Shown one piece after another: positions 26,469-35,068 of a stretch of 64,000 nt of DNA. A program made the translations under genes and the position numbers. The DNA comes from Ostreococcus lucimarinus CCE9901 (Eukaryota > Chlorophyta > Mamiellophyceae > Mamiellales > Bathycoccaceae). Position 1 is the stretch's first letter, and the number at the start of each line of letters is the position of its first letter. The notes below the pieces were generated by a model. It had not been told where the DNA came from. It worked only from the letters and a program-made list of their open reading frames with translations, and searched no databases. The stretch covers positions 496,001 through 560,000 of the forward strand of contig NC_009365.1 of assembly GCF_000092065.1 (NCBI RefSeq). Reading direction: 5' to 3'.

Positions 26469-28076
26469 ATGCTGCGACGATGCGCGAAACGCGTCCTCAC
26501 GTCGTCCGCGACGCTCGTCCGCGACGCGCGATCGACGCACGCGCTGGAACCGACGCGAATGATGTTTTCGAGCGTCGCGATCGGGACGCCTCGTAAACTC
26601 GTCACCCCTCGGAAACCGCTCGCGAGGACGCTCGCGCGCGCGTTCGCGACGTCGGGCGAAGAGCAAGACGTCGTCATCGTCGGCGGTGGGCCGGGAGGGT
26701 ACGTCGCCGCGATCAAGGCGGCGCAACTCGGGTTGAAGGTGACGTGCGTCGAGGGACGAGGGACCCTGGGCGGGACGTGCCTGAACGTCGGGTGCATCCC
26801 GAGCAAAGCGCTGCTGAACGCGAGCCACAAGTACGAGGAAGCGAAACATGGGATGGCGAAACACGGAATCACGTTCGGCGGTGAGGTCGCGATCGACGTG
26901 GAGACGATGATGGGACACAAGAGTAAAGCGGTGACGGGGTTGACCAAAGGCATCGAGGGACTGTTCAAGAAGAATAAGGTGACGTACGCGAAAGGGTGGG
27001 GGAAGCTCTTGAGCGCGAACGAAGTGAACGTGACGATGGAGGACGGAAGCTCGGAGGTGATTAAGACGAAGAATGTGGTGCTGGCGACTGGGTCGGTGCC
27101 GAGCGCGTTGCCGGGGGTGGATGCGGATGAGGAAACCATCGTCACGAGCACGGGGGCGCTGGAATTGAAAAAGGTTCCGGAAACCATGGTTGTTATCGGA
27201 GGCGGGGTCATCGGACTCGAACTTGGCAGCGTGTGGAGCCGATTGGGGGCGAAAGTCACCGTGGTGGAATTTGCGGATAAAATTTGCGGCGCAGGGATCG
27301 ACGACGAGATTCGCACGACGTTTCAGCGCTCGCTCAAGAAGCAAGGATTCAACTTTAAGTTATCCACTAAAGTCACCAAGGCGGTCAAGAAACCGGAAGG
27401 TGGAGTCACTTTGACCCTCGAACCGTCCGCGGGCGGTGAGCAAACCGAACTCGAGGCTGATATCGTGCTCGTGTCCACCGGGCGCCGTCCGTTCACCGAC
27501 GGTCTCGGATTGGAAGACGTCGGCGTGGAGACGAACAGGATGGGTCAAATTGTCATTGAACCGCACACTTTCAAGACCAACGTCCCGGGCGTGTTCGCGA
27601 TCGGTGACATCGTCGCGGGTCCGATGCTGGCGCACAAGGCTGAAGAAGAAGGCGTCTCCGTCGTCGAGCAAATCGCCGGTAAAAAGGGACACGTCAACTA
27701 CGACACGATCCCCTCCGTCATTTACACCCACCCCGAAGTCGCTTGGGTCGGGAAGACTGAGGCGGAAGTCAAAGAAATGGGCATCGAATACATCGTCGGT
27801 AAGTTTCCGCTCGCCGCCAACTCTCGCGCGCGGGCCAACGACGATTCTGAAGGCGTGGTGAAATTCCTCACCGACAAGGCCACCGGGAAGATTCTCGGCG
27901 CGCACATCGTTTCCGGCGGTGCCGGTGAACTTCTCGCCGAGTGCGTGCTCGCCATGGAGTACGGCGCTACGGCTGAAGACATCGCGCGCACGTGCCACTC
28001 GCACCCGACGGTTTCTGAGGCTGTCAAGGAAGCCGCGATGGCCGCGACGCCGGGAATGGGTTCCATTCACTTTTAA
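26469..28076 (+). CDS. LPD: Dihydrolipoyl dehydrogenase (E3), mitochondrial-type
   Basis: 535 residues. The FAD-linked E3 subunit is shared by pyruvate, 2-oxoglutarate and branched-chain dehydrogenases and the glycine cleavage system. The presequence (about 60 residues, Arg/Ala/Thr-rich) leads into VVIVGGGPGGYVAAIKAAQLGL (FAD-binding GxGxxG) and the redox disulphide GGTCLNVGCIPSKALL. A NAD-binding VIGGGVIGLELGSVW, the FAIGDIVAGPMLAHKAEEEG segment, and the catalytic dimer-interface HSHPTVSEAVKEA follow. The overall similarity pattern is that of mitochondrial rather than plastid E3. Every essential residue is present. Confidence 0.95.
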   Translation: MLRRCAKRVLTSSATLVRDARSTHALEPTRMMFSSVAIGTPRKLVTPRKPLARTLARAFATSGEEQDVVIVGGGPGGYVAAIKAAQLGLKVTCVEGRGTLGGTCLNVGCIPSKALLNASHKYEEAKHGMAKHGITFGGEVAIDVETMMGHKSKAVTGLTKGIEGLFKKNKVTYAKGWGKLLSANEVNVTMEDGSSEVIKTKNVVLATGSVPSALPGVDADEETIVTSTGALELKKVPETMVVIGGGVIGLELGSVWSRLGAKVTVVEFADKICGAGIDDEIRTTFQRSLKKQGFNFKLSTKVTKAVKKPEGGVTLTLEPSAGGEQTELEADIVLVSTGRRPFTDGLGLEDVGVETNRMGQIVIEPHTFKTNVPGVFAIGDIVAGPMLAHKAEEEGVSVVEQIAGKKGHVNYDTIPSVIYTHPEVAWVGKTEAEVKEMGIEYIVGKFPLAANSRARANDDSEGVVKFLTDKATGKILGAHIVSGGAGELLAECVLAMEYGATAEDIARTCHSHPTVSEAVKEAAMAATPGMGSIHF

Positions 28077-28126
28077 ACTCGCAGCGCTGCTTCATGTACA
28101 GTTTTAAGAACAAACAAATCTACTGA

Positions 28127-29126
28127 CTACATCCCAAACGCGTCCGTCTTCGCGCGCTGAATCTGAAACGCCGGCGACACCCACGCGCCGCACGAGCACT
28201 GAATCCCCGCCCAGTCAAACGCGCCGATTTTCGTCTCGCATTGCGGGCAGCACAATTTCCCGCGCGTCTCGCCGCCGTCGCCATCTTCGATGCCTTTCAT
28301 CCAGCTCAATGGCGTGAGAAACATCGACGAGCACTGCCTCGCACCCGCACAATCTCTATTTATGCCTTTTGAGCCTTCCTTACGTCGTGCTTTCCAACTA
28401 AACGCGTCGATGCCTTCGCCGTGTTCGTGACACAACACGTGCGTCGACCGCGCCAGCCGGCGTCGACATTTGCGACACGCGAGCCAACCGCCTCCCTCGG
28501 GATCGTCCACCGCATCCGCCGCTCCGGGGTCACGCATCACGCTCGTCGATTCCAAGTACCCGCGCTCGTCGCGTTCGCGCGCGACTTTCGCCACGGACCA
28601 CAATTTATACGCCTCGTTCGCCGTCGACACGCGACACCCCATTTGCGCCCACAACGACAACTGCGCCTGAAATCCCTCGTTAGGTGCCCCCCCGCGCGCT
28701 TCCACGCTCGCCATCGCCTGTTCTATTTCTAATTGTTCAAAGCGCATTAAATACGCCGCGACGACGGCTGCCGAGCGCGACTCGCCCGCGTGACAGTGCA
28801 CGGCGACGACGCTCGAGCTCGCGCTCGCGAGCGCCGTTTCAATAAAAGTCGTCGCCTCGGGCACGACGCCCAAGAGATCGGCCAGGTCATCGTCGGGAAG
28901 CGGCACGACGAGCGTGCGCGACGCGTCGATGCGTCCCTGGCGGCGCAAAACCCGTCGCGCGTCAGTCGAGAGCTTCGGGACAAAAAGTGTACTTTCGCAC
29001 CTGCGTCGGGTCTTCGGGCGGCGGCCAGCCGATGGAGACGACGTGGGTCACACTCTGCGCGTCGCATATCGATGGGAGATCATGCTCGGCGCAGAAGATC
29101 AAGCGCGCCGGGTGGACGGACGACAT
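28127..29126 (-). CDS. Dual-specificity phosphatase with zinc-binding tail, DUSP12/YVH1 family (two exons)
   Basis: Exons on the minus strand are 29126-29001 and 28936-28127. The 64-bp intron begins GTGCGAAAG, has CGACTGACG inside and ends GCCAG. Joined in phase 0 it encodes 311 residues. The first exon supplies the start of the phosphatase fold (ARLIFCAEHDLPSICDAQSVTHVVSIGWPP split at PTQ/GRID). The active site is HCHAGESRS. The C-terminal half has the YVH1-type zinc-binding cysteines/histidines (ACRKCRRRLARSTHVLCHEH and CPQCETKIGAFDW...CSCGAW). YVH1/DUSP12 helps release Mrt4 during 60S ribosome maturation. All key residues are intact. Confidence 0.92.
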
Positions 29127-29221
29127 GATGTGCGGTGACGCGACGCGTGACGCTCGTTGAGGCTAAACGGTTGTTGAGCTTTTAGAGTCGCGGCGCGCTG
29201 CGCGCTGAAATTATCATTATA

Positions 29222-30592
29222 TCACGCGAGACTGGCGGTTTTGTTGTGGAATTCGGCGAGCAGCTTTTCGCGCCCGCATTCGATGGCCGCATCCATGGCT
29301 TCGCGCTCGCGTCGAGAGGCGTCGAGTTCGCGGCGCTCGAGCTCGAGCCGAGCTTCGCGCTCGGCGAATTTTTCTTCCGCCAAACGACGCACCTCTCTGG
29401 AGTGTTCGAGAAGTTTCATGCGGCGCTTTTGTGCGCTCAGTTGCTCCACGCGATCGTCTTCAGCGAGCTTTGCGGCGAGATCTCGCTGAAATTGTTTCTT
29501 TTCTTCCAAAGCTTGAGCCTCTCTCGCTTCTCGCGCGGCGACGGCGGCTTCGTATTCGCGACGCTGCTCATCGCGTCTTCGCGCAGCATTTTCGCGCTCT
29601 TCGGCTTCTTTCACGCGACACGCCTCTTCAAATTCTTCAAATCGCAATCGCGAAATCAGTTCGTCAAAGTCTGCGCGCTCTTGCGCGGCGCGCGTCTGCG
29701 AAGTCTCGACGGAAACGCGAGCGCGTTCTTTACGCTTCTCTTCTTTACGCTTCTCTTCTTCCTCTTTCGCCTCTCGCCGCGCCACCATCTCATCGTGTCG
29801 CATGATTTGCTCTTCCAACGCCTTCACCGCCTCAGCTTCGCGCGCGACTCGCGCTCGTTTCTCCTCCAGCGCCTTCGCCGCGTCGCGTTTCGCGCACTCT
29901 CTTCTCGCGATGGCTTCTCGTCTTTCCTCTTCATCTTCCGCCTCAATCTTTTTCACTAACTGCGCCATCTTCCGTCGCTCGTCCTCCTTCTCCATCGCTC
30001 GTTTGCTCATGCGAAGCGCCCGCTCCGCGTGCTGCGCGTCGAGCGCCTCGCGCGCCGCGATTTTCTTTGCCAACTTTGCCGCTCTCTCTCTCTCATCGCG
30101 CGCCACCCCTTCCAATCTCTCGCGTTCCATCTCCGCATCCAGCGCGCGCTGCCGCTCCATCTCCAACTTTTCCAACGCTTTCTTCTCCTCGATCTGGTTA
30201 TTTCGAATCGCGTGCGTCTCCATCGCCGACAGCCTCGCTCGCAGCGCTCGCATCGCGTCCGTCTCCAGCGCGCGCGCCGCCGTCGACGCCTCTCGACTCG
30301 CCCGCCGTTCCTCGTTCGCCTTCGCCCTCGACGCTCGCTCCAGCGTCGACGCCCGTCGCATCGTATCGTCTCGCGCGCCGTCTCGACCGCCTTCCGTCGC
30401 GTCGCCGCGCGTCGCCGCCGTCGTCGCGCGCGCCGCGTCGTCACCAAACTCGGCGTCGAGCGCCTCCAATCGTCTCTGCAGCGCCTCCTCCCGCGTCCCG
30501 CGTCGCAGCGCCTCGCGCACGTCGCGATTCCATCGCTCGCGCTCTCGAGCCTCGAGCTGTCGCGCCTCGCGCTCGCGCGCCAGCGCGCGCAT
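29222..30592 (-). CDS. MNS1-like coiled-coil protein (TPH domain; axonemal in ciliates and animals)
   Basis: 456 residues, almost entirely charged coiled coil rich in R-E-A-x heptads, without membrane segments. The C-terminal ~100 residues (LAEDDRVEQLSAQKRRMKLLEH..VRRL and EFHNKTASLA end) match the trichohyalin-plectin-homology (TPH) region of MNS1 at the level of key residues (AEDDR-x-EQ...QKRRMKxLEH). MNS1 is an inner-lumen/docking protein of motile cilia in animals and flagellated algae. The coding frame is intact, with no stop or frameshift. Compositional bias weakens distant matches, but the C-terminal block is specific. CFAP45/CFAP53-type TPH proteins are the main alternatives. Confidence 0.7.
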   Translation of the reverse strand: MRALAREREARQLEARERERWNRDVREALRRGTREEALQRRLEALDAEFGDDAARATTAATRGDATEGGRDGARDDTMRRASTLERASRAKANEERRASREASTAARALETDAMRALRARLSAMETHAIRNNQIEEKKALEKLEMERQRALDAEMERERLEGVARDERERAAKLAKKIAAREALDAQHAERALRMSKRAMEKEDERRKMAQLVKKIEAEDEEERREAIARRECAKRDAAKALEEKRARVAREAEAVKALEEQIMRHDEMVARREAKEEEEKRKEEKRKERARVSVETSQTRAAQERADFDELISRLRFEEFEEACRVKEAEERENAARRRDEQRREYEAAVAAREAREAQALEEKKQFQRDLAAKLAEDDRVEQLSAQKRRMKLLEHSREVRRLAEEKFAEREARLELERRELDASRREREAMDAAIECGREKLLAEFHNKTASLA

Positions 30593-30891
30593 CGCGTCGC
30601 GTCGCTTCGCGCTGTGACGATTTATGTCGCGCTCAACGCTAATTTTAGCGCGCGCTATAAATATCGCGCGACGCGACGCGCGTCGATCGACGCGCGCGCG
30701 AGATCCGAGATCGCGTTGTTACCGTTCGCATTACACCCGTCGCCGTCGCCCTCGCGCGCTCGAGCGCTCGCCCTCGCGCGCGCTCGACCCTCGCCGACCC
30801 TCGCCGACCCTCGTCGCGATCGCTCGATCGCCGCGCGCGTCGCGCCGCGCCGCCCTCGCGCGCGTCGCGCCGCGCCCATCGACGTCGCGCG
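30593..30891. other. Intergenic region upstream of the MNS1-like gene
   Basis: About 300 bp of strongly CG-rich, partly repetitive DNA (repeats of CTCGCCGACCCTCG and CGCGCG runs) between two minus-strand genes. One AT-rich element, TATAAATA on the plus strand (30656-30663; TATTTATA on minus), lies 64 bp upstream of the MNS1-like ATG and may serve its promoter. No credible coding sequence is seen. Confidence 0.4.
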
Positions 30892-31065
30892 TCACGCCGC
30901 GTCCGATCTCGCGCCCTTGGCGCGTCGCGCCTTGTCCGCGGCGACGTAGACGGCGAACGCGCCGGCGCCGAGCGCGAGCCCCGGGAACGCGCGCGACCAC
31001 GGTTTGTTCAGCAGCGGGTGCGCGCGCCACGCGTCGGCGCGCGCGAACGGGTTCGACGTCGGCAT
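30892..31065 (-). CDS. NDUFB3: Mitochondrial complex I subunit NDUFB3 (B12)-like
   Basis: A 57-residue protein. It begins MPTSNPFARADAWRAHPLLN and continues PWSRAFPGLALGAGAFAVYVAADKARR, with a basic/Ala-rich end. The R-x-D-x-W-R-x-H-P-x-L before a single hydrophobic helix with PGL-x-(L/I)-G-x-x-AFxVY is the pattern of plant NDUFB3/B12, a single-span accessory subunit of NADH:ubiquinone oxidoreductase. It would sit in the inner membrane, in the membrane arm of complex I. Length and hydropathy fit. It is easy to miss because of its size. It is divergent from the ankyrin gene (140 bp). Confidence 0.75.
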   Translation of the reverse strand: MPTSNPFARADAWRAHPLLNKPWSRAFPGLALGAGAFAVYVAADKARRAKGARSDAA

Positions 31066-31205
31066 CGCGCGCGTTCGCGCGCGGTCGCGAGAGGCGGCAG
31101 CGCGCGCGTGTGACGCGCGCGCGAAGCGTCACCGTTTCGAATTCGACTCGACTCGACAGCGCGGCGCGCGACGTCGCGTCGACCGCGCGCGCGTCGTGCG
31201 CGACG

Positions 31206-32297
31206 ATGCCGCCGCGGCGCGACGCGCCGCTCGAGGCGTGCGAGGCGTGCTCGACGGACGACGAGGACGCGCTGCGAGCGACGCTCGCGACGACGCCGTG
31301 CACGATCGTGGACGCGCGCGGGAACACGCTCCTGCACCTGTGCTGCGCGAACGACGCGCTGCGATGCGCGAAATTAGTCGTGTCGCGGTGCGTGTTCGCG
31401 TCGACGCCGCCGGAGCGGGCGTACCTGACGCTGAGGAACTCGGACGGGGAGACGGCGGCGGATGTCGCGGAGGCGTGCGGGAGCGCGAGGTGCGCGGAGT
31501 GGTTGGCGAAGATGACGGGCGCGGAACGCGTCGCGACGAACGATGCGCGACGAAAAGACGTGGGGAAGGGCGAGAGGCGACGCGCGGACGACGAACGGCG
31601 ACGAAAGAGGTCGGGAGATGGGGAGACGGAGGCGACGACGCGCGCGCGGGAATCGTTGGTGCGGTCGATTCGAGAGGCGCTGAATATCGGGCCAGGGGAC
31701 GACGGCGACGAGCGGGCGGCGGTGCGGCAGGTGTTGAGGGAGGTTTTGAATCTCGTGAGCGATCGCGAGAGCGCGCGAAGGGAGTTGGAGGAGGCGCATC
31801 GAAAGATTGAAGCGATGGAACGAGACGCGGAGCGGGAACGCGCAAACGTCGTCGAGGCGCTGGGGATGGCGGAGAAGCGGGCGAAGGAGATGATTTCGGA
31901 GCGCGAAGCGCGCGAAAAGGACATCTGCGCGGAGAAAACGGCGCTGAGTGAGGCCCTGAACGCGACTGGGGCGGAGTACGAAGCGGGATACGCGAAGGGG
32001 TGGGCGGACGCGTTGCAGCTGCCGAGTCGCGAATACGTTCGCGCGCAGATGAAGCTCGAGAAGAGCGCTTCCGCGAGCAGCGCGTCGGAGAGCGCGACGC
32101 CGGCGCTGGCGACGGATGATGCGTGCGAAGCGTTCGCGGACGTATCGCTCGATGGTTCCGCGTCCATCGCGTCGCGCGTGACCAACGTTTTTAAGGAAAC
32201 ATTCGTCGGCGTGAAGAAGCGCGTAGATGAGCTAGAAAAGTCGCTCACGGGGAGCGCCGAGAAGAAGAATCCTCCGCGCGCGTCGCCGTCGTCGTGA
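31206..32297 (+). CDS. Ankyrin-repeat and coiled-coil protein, unknown function
   Basis: 363 residues from the ATG at 31206 (MPPRRDAPLE). The N-terminus has two to three ankyrin repeats: DEDALRATLAT, then DARGNTLLHLCCANDALRCAKLVVSR, then LRNSDGETAADVAEACGSARCAEWL. A basic region follows, then a coiled coil (about residues 180-250, ESARRELEEAHRKIEAMERDAERER...), a conserved-looking AEYEAGYAKGWADALQLPSREYV, and a C-terminal helix. The frame stays open 194 codons further upstream but is Arg-rich low complexity and overlaps NDUFB3 on the other strand, so I do not include it. At the stop lies a hairpin-like palindrome (GTGAGC...GCTCAC, about 32294-32316). Confidence 0.65.
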   Translation: MPPRRDAPLEACEACSTDDEDALRATLATTPCTIVDARGNTLLHLCCANDALRCAKLVVSRCVFASTPPERAYLTLRNSDGETAADVAEACGSARCAEWLAKMTGAERVATNDARRKDVGKGERRRADDERRRKRSGDGETEATTRARESLVRSIREALNIGPGDDGDERAAVRQVLREVLNLVSDRESARRELEEAHRKIEAMERDAERERANVVEALGMAEKRAKEMISEREAREKDICAEKTALSEALNATGAEYEAGYAKGWADALQLPSREYVRAQMKLEKSASASSASESATPALATDDACEAFADVSLDGSASIASRVTNVFKETFVGVKKRVDELEKSLTGSAEKKNPPRASPSS

Positions 32298-32345
32298 GCT
32301 GATTCGAATCGCTCACCGGTTGTACTGTGTTGTAATTCGTATGTA

Positions 32346-33458
32346 TTAAACGTGCCAGCACCGCACGCTCTTGTCGTAAAAGCTACACGTCACGAGGACG
32401 TCTGACGAATCGTCGTCGCCGTCTAATTGCACCCAATCCGCGCCGTAAACTATCGACTCGTGTTCATCGTACGTAAATACCTCCTTGAGTGCGCCGCTGG
32501 CGTCGTCGACGTCGACGAGCACGGCGCCACCGCCCATGGCGGCGCACGCGAGCGCGTTTCGCGTCGGATGCCATCGACATCGCCACGCGCCGCCGCCGAC
32601 GTTCAGCTCGCTCACGGGGGATTTCATCGACCTGACGTCCCACAACCGCACGTGATCGTCGTAAGATCCCGTGACGACGGTATTTTCATCTCGCGGCGAC
32701 GGCACGACGCACGTCACGCCGGCGCAGTGCGTCTTACGATTGACCATTTGCGCCCTCGACGCGTCGCGCAAATCCCAAGCCTTGAAAGCGCAATCATCCG
32801 CGCCCGTGTACAGCACGTCCGCGCGAGTCGCGTCGAACGCGATCGCCCACATCTCTAAATCGTGTGCACCCTCGACGGTATCCACGATCTCGATCGCAGA
32901 CGCGTCCTCGCGCATCACTCGAAAACTCCCATCGGCGGCGCTCGCCGCGAGCGCGCCGTCGGATCGCCAATCCAAACACGTCGCCATCCCGAGCCCACCG
33001 CCGCCGCAGTGCACTTTCGCGAGCGTCTGAAACTCAATTCTCCACCCCGCGTCCTCGCCGTCGCTCTCTCGACTCCCCTCGACGTCCTCCGCGCGCGCCA
33101 GCGTCAAAAACCCGTCGGCGTCCGCGAACGCGCACCGATTCCAATCCCCCTCGCGCGCGCTCCAGCGCGCCTCGAAAACCGCCCCGATCGCGTTCGACGC
33201 GTCATCGTCCGCGTACCGCCCCACCTGTCGCGCGCGAACGACGGCGCCGCCATCGTCGTCCGTCGCGCGCTCGACGCCGTACGCCCTCGCGCCGCCCACC
33301 CGTCGCCCTCTCGACGCCTCGTGTTCGTATTCCGTCACCAGCACCACCCCCCGGCGCGCCCCTCCGCGCGCGCGACGACTCTCCACCCCGCACGCGCCGT
33401 GATTCGTGCGCAGCGCCGCGTGCGTCGTCGCCCGACGGCGATCTTCCGTCTCGACCAT
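32346..33458 (-). CDS. DPH7: WD40 protein DPH7/WDR85 (diphthine methyl ester hydrolase)
   Basis: 370 residues from the ATG at 33458. The WD-type beta-propeller has repeats such as WAIAFDATRADVLYTGADDCAFKAWDLR and VVTGSYDDHVRLWDVR. The specific DPH7 signatures are GGGAWRCRWHPTRNALACAAM, ESIVYGADW and the end LVTCSFYDKSVRCWHV. DPH7 removes the methyl ester from the diphthine intermediate on elongation factor 2, allowing the final amidation to diphthamide. In this frame the upstream Arg-rich extension lacks similarity. The stop of a 36-residue membrane protein gene lies 41 bp upstream on the same strand, so the two may share a transcript. Confidence 0.88.
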   Translation of the reverse strand: MVETEDRRRATTHAALRTNHGACGVESRRARGGARRGVVLVTEYEHEASRGRRVGGARAYGVERATDDDGGAVVRARQVGRYADDDASNAIGAVFEARWSAREGDWNRCAFADADGFLTLARAEDVEGSRESDGEDAGWRIEFQTLAKVHCGGGGLGMATCLDWRSDGALAASAADGSFRVMREDASAIEIVDTVEGAHDLEMWAIAFDATRADVLYTGADDCAFKAWDLRDASRAQMVNRKTHCAGVTCVVPSPRDENTVVTGSYDDHVRLWDVRSMKSPVSELNVGGGAWRCRWHPTRNALACAAMGGGAVLVDVDDASGALKEVFTYDEHESIVYGADWVQLDGDDDSSDVLVTCSFYDKSVRCWHV

Positions 33459-33499
33459 TCGCGCCTCACCGCGCCTTCGCGCCCCTCCGCGCGCGCGCT

Positions 33500-33610
33500 C
33501 TACGCGCTCTCGGCGCCGAAGAGCGCCTGCACGACGTACGTCGAGGCGCGAATAACGCCGCACCAGGCGAGGAGGTACGTCGCGTGACGCTTGAGTTCGT
33601 CGTTTTTCAT
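33500..33610 (-). CDS. 36-residue tail-anchored protein, possibly TOM5-like
   Basis: A tiny frame beginning MKNDELKRHATYLLAWCGVIRA and ending STYVVQALFGAESA. A short charged head is followed by one hydrophobic helix with Arg and Tyr near its middle, as in the mitochondrial outer-membrane subunit TOM5 (head with E-x-x-KR, helix with R-x-(T/S)-x-(F/Y)). I can support a small membrane protein. TOM5 is a guess by shape and pattern. It lies 41 bp upstream of the DPH7 ATG on the same strand and is divergent from the Tubby gene. Confidence 0.5.
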   Translation of the reverse strand: MKNDELKRHATYLLAWCGVIRASTYVVQALFGAESA

Positions 33611-33840
33611 CGCGCGCGTTGTTGAGTGCGGATGCGCGCGGGCGCGATGTCCCGAGGCGCGCAGAGCGCGACGCGGCGGCGCGCGCGCGGAGAAACGCGC
33701 GCGCGCGAACGGTCGCATCGCGCGCCGTCGTCGCCGCGCGATCGGGCGCGCGGACGCGCGCGTGAGGTCGGCGTCGACGCGGCGTGACGCAAAAGACGGT
33801 TCGTGTCCAGAGCTATTTTTAAGCGAGCGGTTCGACGCGA
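33611..33840. promoter_or_regulatory. Divergent intergenic region, tail-anchored protein / Tubby
   Basis: About 230 bp, CG-rich with alternating CG tracts. One AT-rich core (AGCTATTTTTAAGCG near 33810-33825) lies ~20 bp before the Tubby ATG. No coding sequence is seen. Confidence 0.35.
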
Positions 33841-35058
33841 ATGGCGACGCACGTCGGCGCGAACGCGCGCGTCGGAAGCGCGCGCGCGCCGGAGGCTTCG
33901 TATATGAAACCGCTGGCGCGCGCGCGAGGGGAGAGCGGCGAGAGCGGAGGGACGGAGGTCGGCGGCGGCGCGACGCTCGAGCGAGGATGGACGGGCGAAG
34001 CGCCGGCGACGCCGCGGGCGAGCTTCGTTCGGCGACGGGATTCGGCGCCCGTGCATCCGACCGCGGACGACGATGGCATCGATGGCGACGGTGACGGGTT
34101 CGTCGATGGCGAGGACGATGGTGAGGATCGGTCGAGTCGACCGACGCCGTCCGCGCCGCCCGCGCCGAGATCCGCGGGAGCGCGTCGGCGAGCGACGCCC
34201 GACGTCGCCGCGCCGATGTCGTGTCCGGCACCGTTGCCGCCGTGGGCGGACGCACGCGCGAGGCGAAAATTCACACTCGAAGCTTTGCCGAACGACGGCA
34301 CGCACGCGAGATGCCACGTGCTGCGCAAGCGCGGGCCGCTCGGCGTCTTTCCGACGTACGTGCTGTATTTGGACGGACGCGAGACCACGACGGCGACGCT
34401 GGGAGACGCGGTGCCCATCTTGGTCGCGCGAAAGCGTAAAAAGTCGAAGTGCACGCACTACGTCATCGGGGACGACGGCGCCGAGCGTGCGGTGAATGAG
34501 GCGCACGCCAGCTACGTGGGCAAGCTCAAGGCGAATTTCATCGGCACGCACTTCGAGTTGTTAGACTCCGGTGTCAGACCGCGCGCGTGGGGCGCGCCTC
34601 GACATCTCGACGACGAAGCTGACGACGAAGAGCAAGGGCCACCGCGTCGCGCGCTGGCGAACATTCGATACGCCGTCAACGTTCTGGGCGCCGGCGGTCC
34701 GCGCGCGCTCTCCGTGTCGCTCCTCGGCGACGACGTCGATGATCCGAACGCCGTCGCGCACGAGCTCGAAAGCGCGCGCCCGACCTGGAATCCATCCGCG
34801 CAGGCGTACGTCTTAAACTTCAACGGCCGAGTCACGCGTCCGAGCGTGAAAAACTTCCAACTGGTTTCCAGCGGGCTCGCCGCCGCGGGCGCGCCGTCCC
34901 GAGCCGACGCCGAGTCCCGCACTCTCACGCGCGGCGTCTTACAGTTCGGCCGCGTCGATGACGACCTATTCACTCTGGACTTTGCGCATCCCCTGAGCCC
35001 GCTCACCGCCTTCGCCGCGTGTCTCAGCGCGTTTGAATCCAAGTTCGCGCGCGAGTGA
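33841..35058 (+). CDS. Tubby-like protein
   Basis: 405 residues. A low-complexity, acidic N-terminal ~140 residues is followed by the Tubby beta-barrel: LRKRGPLGVFPTYVLYLDG, LVARKRKKSKCTHYVI, SYVGKLKANFIGTHFELLD, and the terminal signatures AYVLNFNGRVTRPSVKNFQLV and LQFGRVDDDLFTLDFAHPLSPLTAFAACL. Tubby domains bind PtdIns(4,5)P2 through the R/K pairs seen here (VARKRKKSK). Tubby/TULP proteins traffic membrane proteins to cilia in animals. Plant TLPs are plasma-membrane associated and lack that role. No F-box is present. The next gene starts 10 bp after its stop on the same strand. Confidence 0.93.
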   Translation: MATHVGANARVGSARAPEASYMKPLARARGESGESGGTEVGGGATLERGWTGEAPATPRASFVRRRDSAPVHPTADDDGIDGDGDGFVDGEDDGEDRSSRPTPSAPPAPRSAGARRRATPDVAAPMSCPAPLPPWADARARRKFTLEALPNDGTHARCHVLRKRGPLGVFPTYVLYLDGRETTTATLGDAVPILVARKRKKSKCTHYVIGDDGAERAVNEAHASYVGKLKANFIGTHFELLDSGVRPRAWGAPRHLDDEADDEEQGPPRRALANIRYAVNVLGAGGPRALSVSLLGDDVDDPNAVAHELESARPTWNPSAQAYVLNFNGRVTRPSVKNFQLVSSGLAAAGAPSRADAESRTLTRGVLQFGRVDDDLFTLDFAHPLSPLTAFAACLSAFESKFARE

Positions 35059-35068
35059 GAGAGCGCTC

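Noticed and set aside
30624-31205. 194-codon in-frame extension of the ankyrin protein, with a TATAAATA at 30656
   Set aside because: It is Arg/Ala/Pro-only low complexity and overlaps the NDUFB3-like gene on the other strand. The TATA element is over 500 bp from the ATG.
32294-32316. Palindrome GTGAGC..GATTCGAATC..GCTCAC at the ankyrin gene stop, which includes GTTCGAATC-like sequence resembling a tRNA arm
   Set aside because: No other tRNA arms or acceptor stem surround it; it may be a 3' hairpin but is not a tRNA.
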